Translations under genes and position numbers: made by a program | Shown here: positions 43,740 to 53,800 of the stretch, in pieces | How the letters are laid out: every line of letters begins with the position of its first letter | Numbering within the stretch: the first letter of the stretch is position 1 | Assembly (NCBI GenBank): GCA_015232455.1 | Contig: JADFZQ010000009.1 | Span: 62,001 to 126,000 of the forward strand | Direction: 5' to 3' | Origin: Desulfamplus sp. | Lineage (GTDB): Bacteria > Desulfobacterota > Desulfobacteria > Desulfobacterales > Desulfobacteraceae | Length of the DNA: 64,000 nucleotides | Notes under the pieces: model-generated | What the model saw: the letters and a program-made list of their open reading frames with translations, nothing else | What the model was told of the DNA's origin: nothing | Databases searched by the model: none

Positions 43740-44252
43740 ATGAGCAACCAAGATAACATTCCAACCAGATTAGATTACCTCCTAAAGCCTGGGTTTATCT
43801 ATCTGTCAGATAAGCCAATATCAATATCAACTGTAGTAGGCTCGTCTGTAGCCGTATGCCTATTTGATAAAAAGCAAAAAATAGGCGGAATGAACCATTT
43901 CCAGCTTCCAGAGATCAAAGATAGAGAAAAAGCAACGGCAATATATGGTAATGTTGCAAATTTAGCTTTAATAAAGATGATGTTATCAAATGGTTCAAAA
44001 GTCGGACACATTGAAGCACAAATATTTGGAGGTGCTTATAATCCAGAGGTATCTAACATAAACATAGGAATAAATAACATTAGGGCAGCACGCAAAATCT
44101 TAAATAGCAAAAGGATAAAAATTATATCAGAAGATGTTGGTGGTGAAGTTGGAAGAAAGATTATCTTCAACACGTCAACTTGTGAGATTGCCGTGTTGAA
44201 GGTTAAGACTTTAAGAGAATCTGACTGGTATCCTTATGAGAATAATCGGTAA
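43740..44252 (+). CDS. CheD homologue with catalytic Cys replaced by Ser
   Basis: 170 residues. ISTVVGSSVAVCLFDKK aligns with the active CheD at 32604 (IGTVLGSCVGVCLFEK): Thr31 is kept, Cys is Ser36. His53 is kept in IGGMNHFQLPE, and AQIFGGAYNPE follows. Without the Cys the deamidase/amidase reaction should not work, but binding of receptor-like or CheC-like partners could remain. The gene is divergent from the ABC operon that contains the receiver-SBP fusion and stands alone on its strand. The spacing from AAGGAA to ATG 43740 is long, so translation may be weak or the start imperfectly assigned. Confidence 0.85.
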   Translation: MSNQDNIPTRLDYLLKPGFIYLSDKPISISTVVGSSVAVCLFDKKQKIGGMNHFQLPEIKDREKATAIYGNVANLALIKMMLSNGSKVGHIEAQIFGGAYNPEVSNINIGINNIRAARKILNSKRIKIISEDVGGEVGRKIIFNTSTCEIAVLKVKTLRESDWYPYENNR

Positions 44253-44315
44253 AGCTGCACGCCTTTTCATTTTTTAAACCTTTAGAATCCCAGCCGTTGA
44301 AAATAACAGTTATCC

Positions 44316-46163
44316 CTATTTTGACCCAAATGAGGCTTCGGGCATCTCTTCAACCGATTTGTCGCCCTCTATAATAGCGTCCATCTTGCCAAGTGCTGAT
44401 GGTAAAATGGTATTGATAAAAAATTCTGCTGTCATAATCTGTCCAGCATAGTAAGCAACATCTTTATTTTTCTCAGCCTGCTCTTTAATAGCGTTGCGAG
44501 CAATAGACCCTGCCTTTTGCTCAAGTTTTGGAGCTGAAACAGTTGCTCTCCATAAAAGCATCCAAGCCATAGTAATATCGCCTGTAACTTCAAGAAATGG
44601 GTGAGCAAAAGAGTAGGCATTTACCATATCTTCTGACCGTGAACGATCTCCTATAACTTTTGCGGTTGATAAGAGCTTATCAAATGCTTTTTCAAATTTT
44701 GCTGTTATCCCTTCGATTCTTTTAACTGTTTTTGCATCTTTGATAGTGTTTTGGATAAGTTCAATAAAATAACCAAAAGATTTGCCCTTTTTCATACTAA
44801 GTTTACGACCAAGAAGATCCATTGCCTGAATGCCGTTTGTCCCTTCATAGATCATAAAAATTCTTGAATCTCTCATAAGCTGTTCAACTGGAAACTCTTT
44901 AATATATCCATAGCCACCATAAACCTGAACTCCATGGCTGCAAACCTCAAGAGCTTTGTCTGTAACATATCCTTTAACAAGAGGAGTTAAAACTTCAATT
45001 AAATCGCTATATTTCTCTTTTTCTTCTGCATTTGAAGCTGTTGCTTTTAAATCTGCACACTTACCATTTAGATAAAGCAAACTTCTCATACCCTCAACCC
45101 ATGCCTTCATATTTAAAAGCTGGCGTCTAACATCTGGGTGCTGAATTATAGGAACACTCTTTGCGTTTGGGTCTTTTCCAGCCGAAATATTGCGTCCTTG
45201 AACTCTTGTTCTTGCATATTCTAAAGCATACATATAAGAAGCTGTGGCAACACCAAATGCTTGAAGTCCAACAAATGCACGAGCTTCATTCATCATCTGA
45301 AACATCTCAGGCATACCTTTATTGACTTCACCAAGAAGGGTTCCAATGCTTGGACCTTTTTCTCCAAGTGAGAGCGTGCAGGTAGCATTTCCGTGAATGC
45401 CCATCTTCTCTTCAATTCCAGTGCATACAACATTGTTAAAAGCACCAAGTGAGCCGTCAGGATTTACATGGTATTTTGGCACAAGAAATAGAGAGATACC
45501 CTTTGTGCCAGCAGGAGACCCTTCAATACGGGCAAGTACGGGGTGGATTATGTTTTTGCAAAGATCATGCTCGCCAGCAGAGATAAATATTTTTGTTCCA
45601 GTAATTGAGTATGTTCCATCTTCGTTTAGCTTCGCACTTGTAGTTAAAGCACCAACATCAGAGCCAGCTTCAGGTTCTGTTAAAAGCATTGTTCCGCCCC
45701 ATTCACCTGAAAACATTTTTTTCATATAAAGGGCTTTTTGCTCTTTTGTGCCAAACTCTTCAACAAGTTTTGCAGCTCCATGAGTCATGCCGCTGTAGAG
45801 CATAAATGAAGGATTTGCACCAACAAGATATTCGCTTGCAGCAAGCCCTACAAGTTTTGGCATTCCTTGACCACCAGATTCAGGAGAATCAGTCATGGCA
45901 AGCCATTCGCCTTCTTTGTAAAGCTCCCACGCACGTTTAAAACATTCAGGCACTTTTACTACACCATTTTCAAGAACACACCCCTCTTCATCACCTGGTT
46001 TTTGCGTGGGTAAAATCTCCTTAATTGCTAAATTCCTTGCCTCTGATACAATCAGGTCAACGGTCTTTTTATTAAATTCCGCGAATAGTTCATGCTCAAC
46101 TAATCCAAGCTGTTCGTAAAGTACAAAATCCACATCTCTTCTGTCTGAAATTAACTGTGCCAT
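44316..46163 (-). CDS. Long-form acyl-CoA dehydrogenase (DmdC-like, about 600 residues)
   Basis: 615 residues, longer than the usual 380-400 because of a C-terminal helical extension seen in DmdC and related enzymes. FAD/substrate motifs: MLLTEPEAGSDVGALTT, ITGTKIFISAGEHD, RVQGRNISAGKDPN, and VQVYGGYGYIKEFPVEQLMRD with the region IFMIYEGTNGIQAMDLLGR. It oxidises an acyl-CoA to the 2-enoyl-CoA with ETF as acceptor; the etfBA genes at 11979 are a candidate partner. The DmdC name refers to 3-methylmercaptopropionyl-CoA, but family members act on other acyl-CoAs, so substrate is open. It is monocistronic here. Confidence 0.9.
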   Translation of the reverse strand: MAQLISDRRDVDFVLYEQLGLVEHELFAEFNKKTVDLIVSEARNLAIKEILPTQKPGDEEGCVLENGVVKVPECFKRAWELYKEGEWLAMTDSPESGGQGMPKLVGLAASEYLVGANPSFMLYSGMTHGAAKLVEEFGTKEQKALYMKKMFSGEWGGTMLLTEPEAGSDVGALTTSAKLNEDGTYSITGTKIFISAGEHDLCKNIIHPVLARIEGSPAGTKGISLFLVPKYHVNPDGSLGAFNNVVCTGIEEKMGIHGNATCTLSLGEKGPSIGTLLGEVNKGMPEMFQMMNEARAFVGLQAFGVATASYMYALEYARTRVQGRNISAGKDPNAKSVPIIQHPDVRRQLLNMKAWVEGMRSLLYLNGKCADLKATASNAEEKEKYSDLIEVLTPLVKGYVTDKALEVCSHGVQVYGGYGYIKEFPVEQLMRDSRIFMIYEGTNGIQAMDLLGRKLSMKKGKSFGYFIELIQNTIKDAKTVKRIEGITAKFEKAFDKLLSTAKVIGDRSRSEDMVNAYSFAHPFLEVTGDITMAWMLLWRATVSAPKLEQKAGSIARNAIKEQAEKNKDVAYYAGQIMTAEFFINTILPSALGKMDAIIEGDKSVEEMPEASFGSK

Positions 46164-46503
46164 AAATTGTGAAATTCCCCTTTTTTGTAAAAGTTAATCT
46201 TTACAAGTCTTATTAAAACGGTTTACATTATGAAATAGCATCTTAACTCAAAAATCGGTTAAAATCAGGATAAAACAAAAAACAGGATTAGTTATTTCTG
46301 ATTCTGGCTAAATTAAACTGACTCAAAATCAACTGTTTTTTGGTTTACACTGTCTCAAATTCAATTTAATGACTTTCCTAAGACAATAAAAGATGAAAGT
46401 CAACATTATGATTGATTCATTTTTTTATGGACTATCAGATGCTGATGTAGTAGCCAATTAAAGCATTATTATTCACAAAAAACGATAATACCAAGGATAG
46501 CTC
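46164..46503. promoter_or_regulatory. Divergent intergenic region, acyl-CoA dehydrogenase / MBL hydrolase
   Basis: 340 bases, AT-rich, upstream of both neighbours. No repeat of families A-C is present. The strings AACTGACTCAAAATCAACTG and ACACTGTCTCAAATTCAA are loosely repeated near 46317-46363. A minus-strand TTGACT near 46405 could be a -35 box, but the matching -10 is poor. No operator is clear. Confidence 0.4.
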
Positions 46504-47343
46504 ATGTATATTAAATGCTGGGGTTCTCGTGGTTCAATTGCTGTGGCAGGTGAGGAATACAACAGATATGGTGGAGAGACAACCTGCATTCAGATAGGTT
46601 CACAGAGCGGGGATATTGTTATTATTGATGCAGGAACAGGTTTACGGAGACTTGGACTTAGTCTGCCCGTGAACAAAAGCTCTCATTATAATATGCTGTT
46701 TACCCACAGCCATTGGGATCATGTATCAGGATTTCCATTTTTCAAGCCTCTTCAAGATCATAGTGTAACTCTTACAATATACAATAGTCGATTTGACTCG
46801 CTTTCTGTAAAAGAGATTATTGCTAATGTTATGTCCCCGCCTTTTTTTCCAATTACAATGAAAGAGATGCAGGCAAAAGTTATCTACCAAGAGGATAACC
46901 ATTCAATTTTTTCTATAGGCTCACTTGAAATTACAACTATCCCTCTTAGCCACCCAGGAGGTGGATTCGGATATAAATTCTCTGAAAATGGCAAAGTATT
47001 TGTGTTTCTTACAGATAATGAGCTAACCTATCCCCATTCAGGTGGTAAAAGTATCCAAGATTACACAGAATTTTGCAAAAATGCTGATATTTTATTCCAT
47101 GACATGGAATATACTCCTGAAGAGTATTTATCAAAGAGAGGGTGGGGACACTCTTCATACACAGATGTGCTTGAGCTTGCCATGAATGCAAATGTAAAAC
47201 AGCTTGGGCTATTTCACATAAATCAGGAGAGGAGTGATGATGAAATGGATAAGATGGTAGCAATATGCCAAGATATTATTAAAAAAAGCAACTCTACAAT
47301 GAGCTGTTTTGGTGTAGCTTGTGGCATGGATTTCACTTTATAA
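46504..47343 (+). CDS. Metallo-beta-lactamase-fold hydrolase
   Basis: 279 residues. IKCWGSRGSIAVAGEEYNRY at the start and GGETTCIQI mark the subgroup often found next to signalling genes. Metal ligands: FTHSHWDHVSGFPFF (HxHxDH), IPLSHPGGGFGYKF, VFLTDNE (Asp) and KRGWGHSSYTDV (final His). There is no signal peptide. Family members are phosphodiesterases, phosphorylcholine- or RNA-type hydrolases; the substrate of this subgroup is not known to me. It converges on the DUF6178-like gene with 27 bases between stops. A good AAGGATAG ribosome site precedes ATG 46504. Confidence 0.87.
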   Translation: MYIKCWGSRGSIAVAGEEYNRYGGETTCIQIGSQSGDIVIIDAGTGLRRLGLSLPVNKSSHYNMLFTHSHWDHVSGFPFFKPLQDHSVTLTIYNSRFDSLSVKEIIANVMSPPFFPITMKEMQAKVIYQEDNHSIFSIGSLEITTIPLSHPGGGFGYKFSENGKVFVFLTDNELTYPHSGGKSIQDYTEFCKNADILFHDMEYTPEEYLSKRGWGHSSYTDVLELAMNANVKQLGLFHINQERSDDEMDKMVAICQDIIKKSNSTMSCFGVACGMDFTL

Positions 47344-47370
47344 TTACCCCTCTGCCAATATTTATGACCA

Positions 47371-49563
47371 CTATTCTTGTATGATAAAGTGATAAATTAG
47401 CTTAGGATCAATATCTTTTTGTGAAACTCTTCCATATTCATCTTCAATTTCATCAAACAGCTCATTAAAAATCTTATGGGCAGTGGTAAAATTATCATTG
47501 CCCGATACTACTTTAGCTTCACAAGCACCAGCCACTATACGACTATTTATTTCAATCCAATTCTTAGCAACACACCCTAATTCAGCAAGCCAGCTAAAAA
47601 AGTCATTCCTTACAACTTTATCTATTTTACCAAAAACTTCATGCTTCTCACATTGAATTTCAGATTGCTTTGAATTTGAGATGGCAGATTGATTTAGATT
47701 TAGGATAGTAGGTTGATTTGAATTTGAAATCGCAGATTGACTCTTCTCTCTTAAATTAAGTAATTGTATAAAAAAAGGTTTAAACTTGTTAAGTGGTATC
47801 CCATACTCGACAGATGTTTTATTATCAATTCCCAGCCTTTTCATAGCCCATAGAGTCAAAAAAAGAGATTTCCATGTTAATAAGGTATTTGAGATCAACG
47901 AAAAATTGGGGTTTAGATGTTTTAATATACCATCTATCTCAATAATATTTTCAAGTTCCTTGGAGGTGTTATCAATATCTTTTAATGAACTAAAATCTCT
48001 GTAAAACGTTCCTTCTATATAATTTCTATCTACTTTAGTTTTATTGCTATTAACACCACTGATGTTTTTATCTTCACTATTTTCATCAACACAGATTCCA
48101 AAAAAGAGTGGTCTTTCAATGAGCAATCCACCAATAACCCCAAGCCATTTTTCGCCTAAAAAAGTGAGGGGCAGTTTCTTTTTTACAATATAGCTATTGC
48201 CATACCATTGCCTTGCCTTCTCTTTAAGGCTTATTACAGACCCTGAAGCAACTCTAAAAATATCTTTAAGTGGATATTGGATCAAAATTCTACTGCCGAT
48301 TTCTGGTGTTAAGTTTGATGTTAAGTCATAAAGCAAATCTACCTTCAAATTTTTAGCCAAATTAGCTGTTGAACTTGAATTTAATCCTGATAAAGCGTTC
48401 TCATAATAAATTATCTCTATCCCAAGGCTCAAATAAGATGAAGTTTTTCTCACCACTTTTTCAAGCTCCTCTCGTGATCGGACAACCTGTTTATCAGCAG
48501 ATGCAACAGAATTAACTAAAAAAGCAAGTTCAGATTGCAGATTAAGTGCTATCTCATCATTTTTAGAGAGATTTTCTAAAGAAGAGGCAAATATATTATC
48601 TTTTCTACTGTTAGATAAAGAAGATATATACAAGGGCGGGTGTGGTAAATCTGACTCTATAAAGGGCTTAGTTAAAAATATAGATGGACGTTTTTTCAAA
48701 TTTTCTGTTTTTAATGGTTGATATATAGCAACAGCCTCATGTGGAGGAAGAAATCCTTTTTCTGCAAGACGAACATTTTTGAGACGAAACTCCTCCTCTT
48801 CTGTCTCTGATGGTATAATTGTGCAAGTTTCGAGCAAAAGAGCATGAAAAACAGAAAGGTCCATATCAGCCAAAGTGTTTAGCATATCTGAAATAAAGAT
48901 TTCCGAAGATTGTGGCATTGATTCTTGATAAGATTCAGATTCAATTGATTCTTGATCTAATATTGATGAAACCAAGTTTTGATTGGACTCTATGTCATCT
49001 TCAGACTCTTGGGTAGAATTTGAATAAGATTCTTTTTTCCATTTTTGATGTGGAAATCTAAAGTAAAATATAGAGTCTATGGTGATAAATTCGTTTTTAA
49101 TATCTCCTAATATATCCATAAAGTCAGAAGGGTCTTCATCATGCTCTCTTATTCTTATCTCCAGATTGTTAAAAAGATAGTATTCAATAAACTCTGTTTT
49201 ATCTTTTATAGCCCAGCGTATAAGCCTTTGAGGATCAGCCTTGTAAAGTAAAGAGAGCATATTTGTCATCTGAACCAAATCTAATCTGTCGTTATTCCAA
49301 ACTTCAACATCAAGGATATATTCCCACTGCTCAGATGATGCAAGTGCAAGCACAGGTAGAAAGTCGTCTTCACCAATGTGGTGCATCAAAAAATGGAGGT
49401 CTTGCTCTGGAAATGATTGAATTAAAGATGCTGGAAAAGGTGTATCAAGTATAGTATCAAGAGCCTTTTCTGCTGGAAGTGCAAGAATTTTTGACCTTAT
49501 TGCTGCAAGTTTTTTCTCTTTATTGATAGTGCTTGTAAGTTGATGATTATCCATGTTGTTCAT
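47371..49563 (-). CDS. DUF6178-like protein of unknown function
   Basis: About 730 residues from ATG 49563, which has CAGGAAAA upstream (an in-frame TTG lies at 49581). Soluble, helical, no recognised catalytic motif. The N-terminal part (FPEQDLHFLMHHIGEDDFLP, LASSEQWEYILDVEVWNNDR) fits proteins labelled DUF6178 that I associate with sulfate-reducing Desulfobacterota; the family name is from memory. Residues about 630-660 contain a tandem Asn/Ser/Gln insertion (SNSNQPTILNLNQSAISNSK), and another acidic insertion lies near 195-230. It follows the diguanylate cyclase on the same strand, separated by a repeat cassette. Confidence 0.6.
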   Translation of the reverse strand: MNNMDNHQLTSTINKEKKLAAIRSKILALPAEKALDTILDTPFPASLIQSFPEQDLHFLMHHIGEDDFLPVLALASSEQWEYILDVEVWNNDRLDLVQMTNMLSLLYKADPQRLIRWAIKDKTEFIEYYLFNNLEIRIREHDEDPSDFMDILGDIKNEFITIDSIFYFRFPHQKWKKESYSNSTQESEDDIESNQNLVSSILDQESIESESYQESMPQSSEIFISDMLNTLADMDLSVFHALLLETCTIIPSETEEEEFRLKNVRLAEKGFLPPHEAVAIYQPLKTENLKKRPSIFLTKPFIESDLPHPPLYISSLSNSRKDNIFASSLENLSKNDEIALNLQSELAFLVNSVASADKQVVRSREELEKVVRKTSSYLSLGIEIIYYENALSGLNSSSTANLAKNLKVDLLYDLTSNLTPEIGSRILIQYPLKDIFRVASGSVISLKEKARQWYGNSYIVKKKLPLTFLGEKWLGVIGGLLIERPLFFGICVDENSEDKNISGVNSNKTKVDRNYIEGTFYRDFSSLKDIDNTSKELENIIEIDGILKHLNPNFSLISNTLLTWKSLFLTLWAMKRLGIDNKTSVEYGIPLNKFKPFFIQLLNLREKSQSAISNSNQPTILNLNQSAISNSKQSEIQCEKHEVFGKIDKVVRNDFFSWLAELGCVAKNWIEINSRIVAGACEAKVVSGNDNFTTAHKIFNELFDEIEDEYGRVSQKDIDPKLIYHFIIQE

Positions 49564-49599
49564 AATTTTCCTGATTTCCAATAATTTTTTTCATCTAAT

Positions 49600-49752
49600 A
49601 ATTTGAGCTTTTAATTTGTTTTGTCGCCAGAGCTAAAGCTCAGGGCTGAATTGTTCAAGTCCTCTTAAGAGGACTTTCTTGAACTTAACCGATAGTTTTA
49701 ACCATCGGTTTAAAGATTAAATAAAAACTCAATTTATAACAATGCGAAGTAT
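49600..49752. repeat. Three-hairpin cassette flanked by family A-like ends
   Basis: AATTTGAGCTTTTAATTTG at the left and AATAAAAACTCAATTTATAAC..GAAGTAT at the right are inverted; between them lie CCAGAGCTAAAGCTCAGGG, AAGTCCTCTTAAGAGGACTT (49657-49676) and AACCGATAG..CATCGGTT. This is the clearest case of the cassette sitting inside a family A frame. It lies between the diguanylate cyclase and the DUF6178-like gene. Confidence 0.75.
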
Positions 49753-49755
49753 CAA

Positions 49756-50694
49756 TCAATCGCCAAAAACTGTCGCAACTACCCTGTTTCTGCCGTTTTG
49801 TTTTGCAATATAGAGATTTTTATCAGCTTGCTCCATAATGGCTTGAGCAGACGGGGCAGATGTTAATACTTTTTTAGGATAAAAAGTTATAAAACCTATA
49901 CTTATAGATACTGATTCAGATACTCTTGAATATAGGTGTGGAATATTTAGAGCCATAACTGCACGGCGAACCCTCTCAGCAACCTGTTGAGCTGCATCTG
50001 CGTCTGTCTCTGGAAGAATTATAACAAACTCCTCACCACCATAACGAGCAACCACATCTGCTGGGCGTTTTAGTGCATTTTCTAAAGCAGACCCAATGCT
50101 TTGCAGGGTTCTGTCGCCCATTGCATGACCATAGTGATCGTTGTATTGCTTGAAAAAATCAACATCAAGCATACCCACTGAAAGTGGGGTACCGTTTCTT
50201 GTTGCCCTTGAAAACTCTTTTGGAAACATCTCATCAAACCTGCGGCGGTTTGGAATCTCAGTTAAAGGATCAAGATATGCAAGTTTATCAAGCAGTTTAT
50301 GCTGATGGACAAATCTTAGATGGTTATGTATCCTCATCTTTACAATAGGTGGAGAAAATGGCTTTGTTATATAATCAACAGCTCCAAGTTTTAAGCCATG
50401 CTCTTCATCTTCAACAGAGTTAAGAGCAGTTATGAATATAACTGGAACATCTTTAGTAAGATCATTTTCTTTAAGTGCTTTTATAACCTCATATCCACCC
50501 ATTTCAGGCATAACAACATCAAGAAGAATAAGGTCAGGCGGAGGATTTTGAAACGAAAACTTTAATGCCTGCTCCCCGTTTCTTGCAAGCACAAGAGAGT
50601 AGTCATCTTTTAGAAGATCAACTAAAACTTTGATATTCATTTTTTCGTCATCAACAATCAATATACGTGCTTTATTTTTATTCGGAGTGGTCAT
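49756..50694 (-). CDS. Receiver-GGDEF diguanylate cyclase (PleD/WspR-like)
   Basis: 312 residues. Receiver, about 8-125: LIVDDEKMNIKVL, LILLDVVMPEMGG with the phospho-Asp, VIFITALNS and ITKPFSPP. GGDEF domain, about 140-310: DPLTEIPNRRRFDEMF, DVDFFKQYNDHYGHAMGD and the active site RYGGEEFVIILPE. An RxxD inhibitory site (RPAD) lies five residues before GGEEF, so product feedback is expected. It makes c-di-GMP when phosphorylated. It lies downstream of the hybrid kinase and the hydrogenase gene on the same strand and is the likely output of that set. Confidence 0.93.
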   Translation of the reverse strand: MTTPNKNKARILIVDDEKMNIKVLVDLLKDDYSLVLARNGEQALKFSFQNPPPDLILLDVVMPEMGGYEVIKALKENDLTKDVPVIFITALNSVEDEEHGLKLGAVDYITKPFSPPIVKMRIHNHLRFVHQHKLLDKLAYLDPLTEIPNRRRFDEMFPKEFSRATRNGTPLSVGMLDVDFFKQYNDHYGHAMGDRTLQSIGSALENALKRPADVVARYGGEEFVIILPETDADAAQQVAERVRRAVMALNIPHLYSRVSESVSISIGFITFYPKKVLTSAPSAQAIMEQADKNLYIAKQNGRNRVVATVFGD

Positions 50695-50748
50695 CTCTTA
50701 TCACATCGTTATATCAAAATGTAGGTCATGCTATTGTTATTTTTGATT

Positions 50749-50845
50749 TATACTGCTCAGGCTCATAACATAAATTGGGTTCTACCTAAACTATAGAGAC
50801 GCACGGCTGTGCGTCTCTACTCAATTCATGCCCGCTTAGAGTACA
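50749..50845. repeat. Family A element with family C hairpin, overlapping the kinase stop codon
   Basis: TATACTGCTCAGGCTCATAAC at the left and CTCAATTCATGCCCGC..AGAGTA at the right frame a near-perfect family C hairpin at 50792-50820 (TAGAGACGCACGGC / GTGCGTCTCTA). The right end runs into the coding region of the hybrid kinase: its last codons (YSKRA and stop) come from the repeat. Confidence 0.78.
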
Positions 50846-53800
50846 ACTCTGATATAATTTTTTTAACAATATCTCCTGCAGCCTCATATTCAATATCATC
50901 AATTAGCTCTTTAATTTTTATCAGCTCCCCATTGTAACCACTCTCACCAAGTATAGATTGAACTTGTGGGAGTCTATCTGTTGCATTTGCATCGCCGCTA
51001 TTAAGTAAATTCATAAATTCAGTTAGATATTCAACTTGCAAACCGTTTTCTATCTTTGTTGGCTCTGCTTTGCTACGTTCTGTTACTCTTGACAAAGTCG
51101 TCTTTTGAGCCAAATCAATTTCTTCGTTTACATTCAAGTTCAATTTAGAAAGAGACCCAACAATATTTTCAATGCTTTGTATAAGAGGTTCAATAAAATA
51201 GGCAGCTTCTGCAAGAAGAACAGTTCCATTATCTTTGAGAAAATCCTCTAACTTAGAAGCACTCTGGAAAAGAGCATCTGCTCCCATATATCCAGCAATT
51301 CCTTTTAAGGTATGCGCCTTTATCTTAAGTTCGGCACAATTTCCCTCCCTAAAAAGCTCTCTTATCCTTTCAGGCTCGTTTGAGTAGTTTTTCTTAAAGT
51401 CATTTAGTATATTTATCAACATTGCAGGTTTATTGTTAAGCCGCTTGATTGCTGTTTTATAGTCAATACCTTTTATATCTGAAAATATAGCTATTTGTTT
51501 TAAATACTCTTTAGATTGTTTGTAAATAGGCTCATGGTTATTATTCACACTATCATACGATGGCGTGTAAAATATATTATCAGATAAATCGTTCTTCTCT
51601 AAAGACAAGCTAATGCTATCTAATTGATTATCAGAAATAAACTGACTCAAGGTATTGTAAAGCTCAATAGGATCAACTGGTTTGCTGATATGACCATTCA
51701 TTCCAGCGTTTAGACTCTTTTCTCTGTCTCCTGCCATTGCATGAGCTGTCATTGCAATGATTGGAATATCAGCCATAAGTTTTTCTTTTCTGATTTTGCG
51801 AGCTGATTCAAGACCGTCCATAACAGGCATCTGAATATCCATAAGCACAAGATCAAATGGCTCTTTGTCAACTATATTAAGAGCCTCAAAGCCATTAGAG
51901 GCAATTCTTACAACAATGCCAGCATCTCTTAGAAATTCAGTTGCAACTTCTTGATTTATTGGATTATCCTCAACAAGCAACACTCTTTTCCCTTTAAGTC
52001 CTTTCATTGCACAAGATGCTTTAATATCATCTTCTTTGCTATTTTTTCTCCATGAAGGAACACAATCAATATTTAACATATCAATCAGTGTGTTATACAT
52101 AACTGAAGCATAAACAGGTTTTAATAAAAATCCCTCAAGACCTGCCTGCTCTGCCTCAATTCTTGCCTCTTCTCTTCCATTTGCTGTAACCATAAGCATT
52201 GCTGGTATTTTTGCAAATTCAGCATTTGCTCTTATGCGTCTTGCTGTCTCAATACCGTCAATACCCGGCATAATCCAATCAAGAAGAACCACGTCGTATG
52301 GTTTTCCATCTTTAACAGCCTTCTCAAGAGATGCAATCGCATCTTTGCCATCGTGGGCAGTATCTACTCTCATTTTAAACGATTCAAGCATTGCTTTAAG
52401 AACATGGCGTGCAGCCTCATTATCGTCAACAACTAACGCCTTAAGACCTTTAAATGAGTCTTGACAAGATATAGAGCGTGTCATTATCTCATCAGATAGT
52501 TTAAACTTAATGGTAAAAACAAACTCTGATCCTCTACCCGGACTACTTTTAACCCAAATGTTTCCGCCCATCATCTCTGTAAGTTGACGGCATATTGAGA
52601 GTCCAAGACCTGTGCCTCCATATTTGCGGGTAATGCTGTCGTCAGCTTGAATAAATGGATCAAAAAGAGATTCAACCTGTTCAGGGTATAGTCCAATGCC
52701 GCTATCTTGAACAGAGAACTTTAAGATAACCTCATTTTCAGAAAGAGCTTGGGTATTTATATTATCAGGAAGGGCTTGATTGTTGGTATTATCGGAAAGA
52801 GCTTGGATATTTATATTCTCAGGTGAACTCATATCACATAAACTCACTGATATTATAACTTCACCATGTTCTGTGAATTTAACAGCATTACTTGCCAAAT
52901 TCATAAGAACTTGACCAAGACGTAATGGATCTCCTACAAGATTAAAAGGGACATCGTTGCCAATTTTAAAAACAAACTCAAGCCCTTTTTCTTCAGCATT
53001 TAATCCAATTGAGTTTACAAGATGGCTTAAAACATCTTCAAGGTTAAAAGAGATTGACTCAATTTCTAATTTACCAGCATCAATTTTGGAAAAATCAAGA
53101 ATATCGTTGATGAGATTGAGAAGATTATTTGCAGAACTCAATATTTTATCAAGGTAGTTTGACTGTTTTGGAGATAAATCGGTCTTTTTCATAAGGTGTG
53201 CCATACCAAGAACACCGTTCATTGGAGTTCTTATCTCATGGCTCATTCGTGCCAAAAAATCACCTTTTGAGGCATTAGCAGATTCTGCATTTTTCATTGC
53301 CTCAATAAGTTTATTCTCCATAAGTTTATGGTTACTTATATCCATTGCCGTAAAAAGATACCCTTTAAGGCTTCCCTTTGCGTTGTAAAATGGAGTGATA
53401 GAAAGATTAATAGGAAGAAGAGAGCCATCTTTTTTTATATATGTCCAATCACTACTTTGAGATATTTTTTGTTTAACATATTGATCAAACACCTTGATAG
53501 GATCAAATAATAATGTAGAGCTACCTTTTCCATCTATGTAATAGAGCGACGAGTCGTCAATGAAGTTAATATTTAGATAAGAGGTACCTGAATCTCTATT
53601 TACACTATTATTCATTGATAAATTTGAATCATTTAGTGCTAAAGTTGAACTACTTAGCAGCCTCTCTCCATGAAGTTGTATCTCCTGACTTAGGTGAAGA
53701 GAGGCAATATTGCGTTTTTTCACCATCTCCTCTTGGCTGTAACCAAGAAGAGTTGTAGCTCCTGGGCTAAATAGAGTTATTGTTCCATCAAGGTTTGTAG

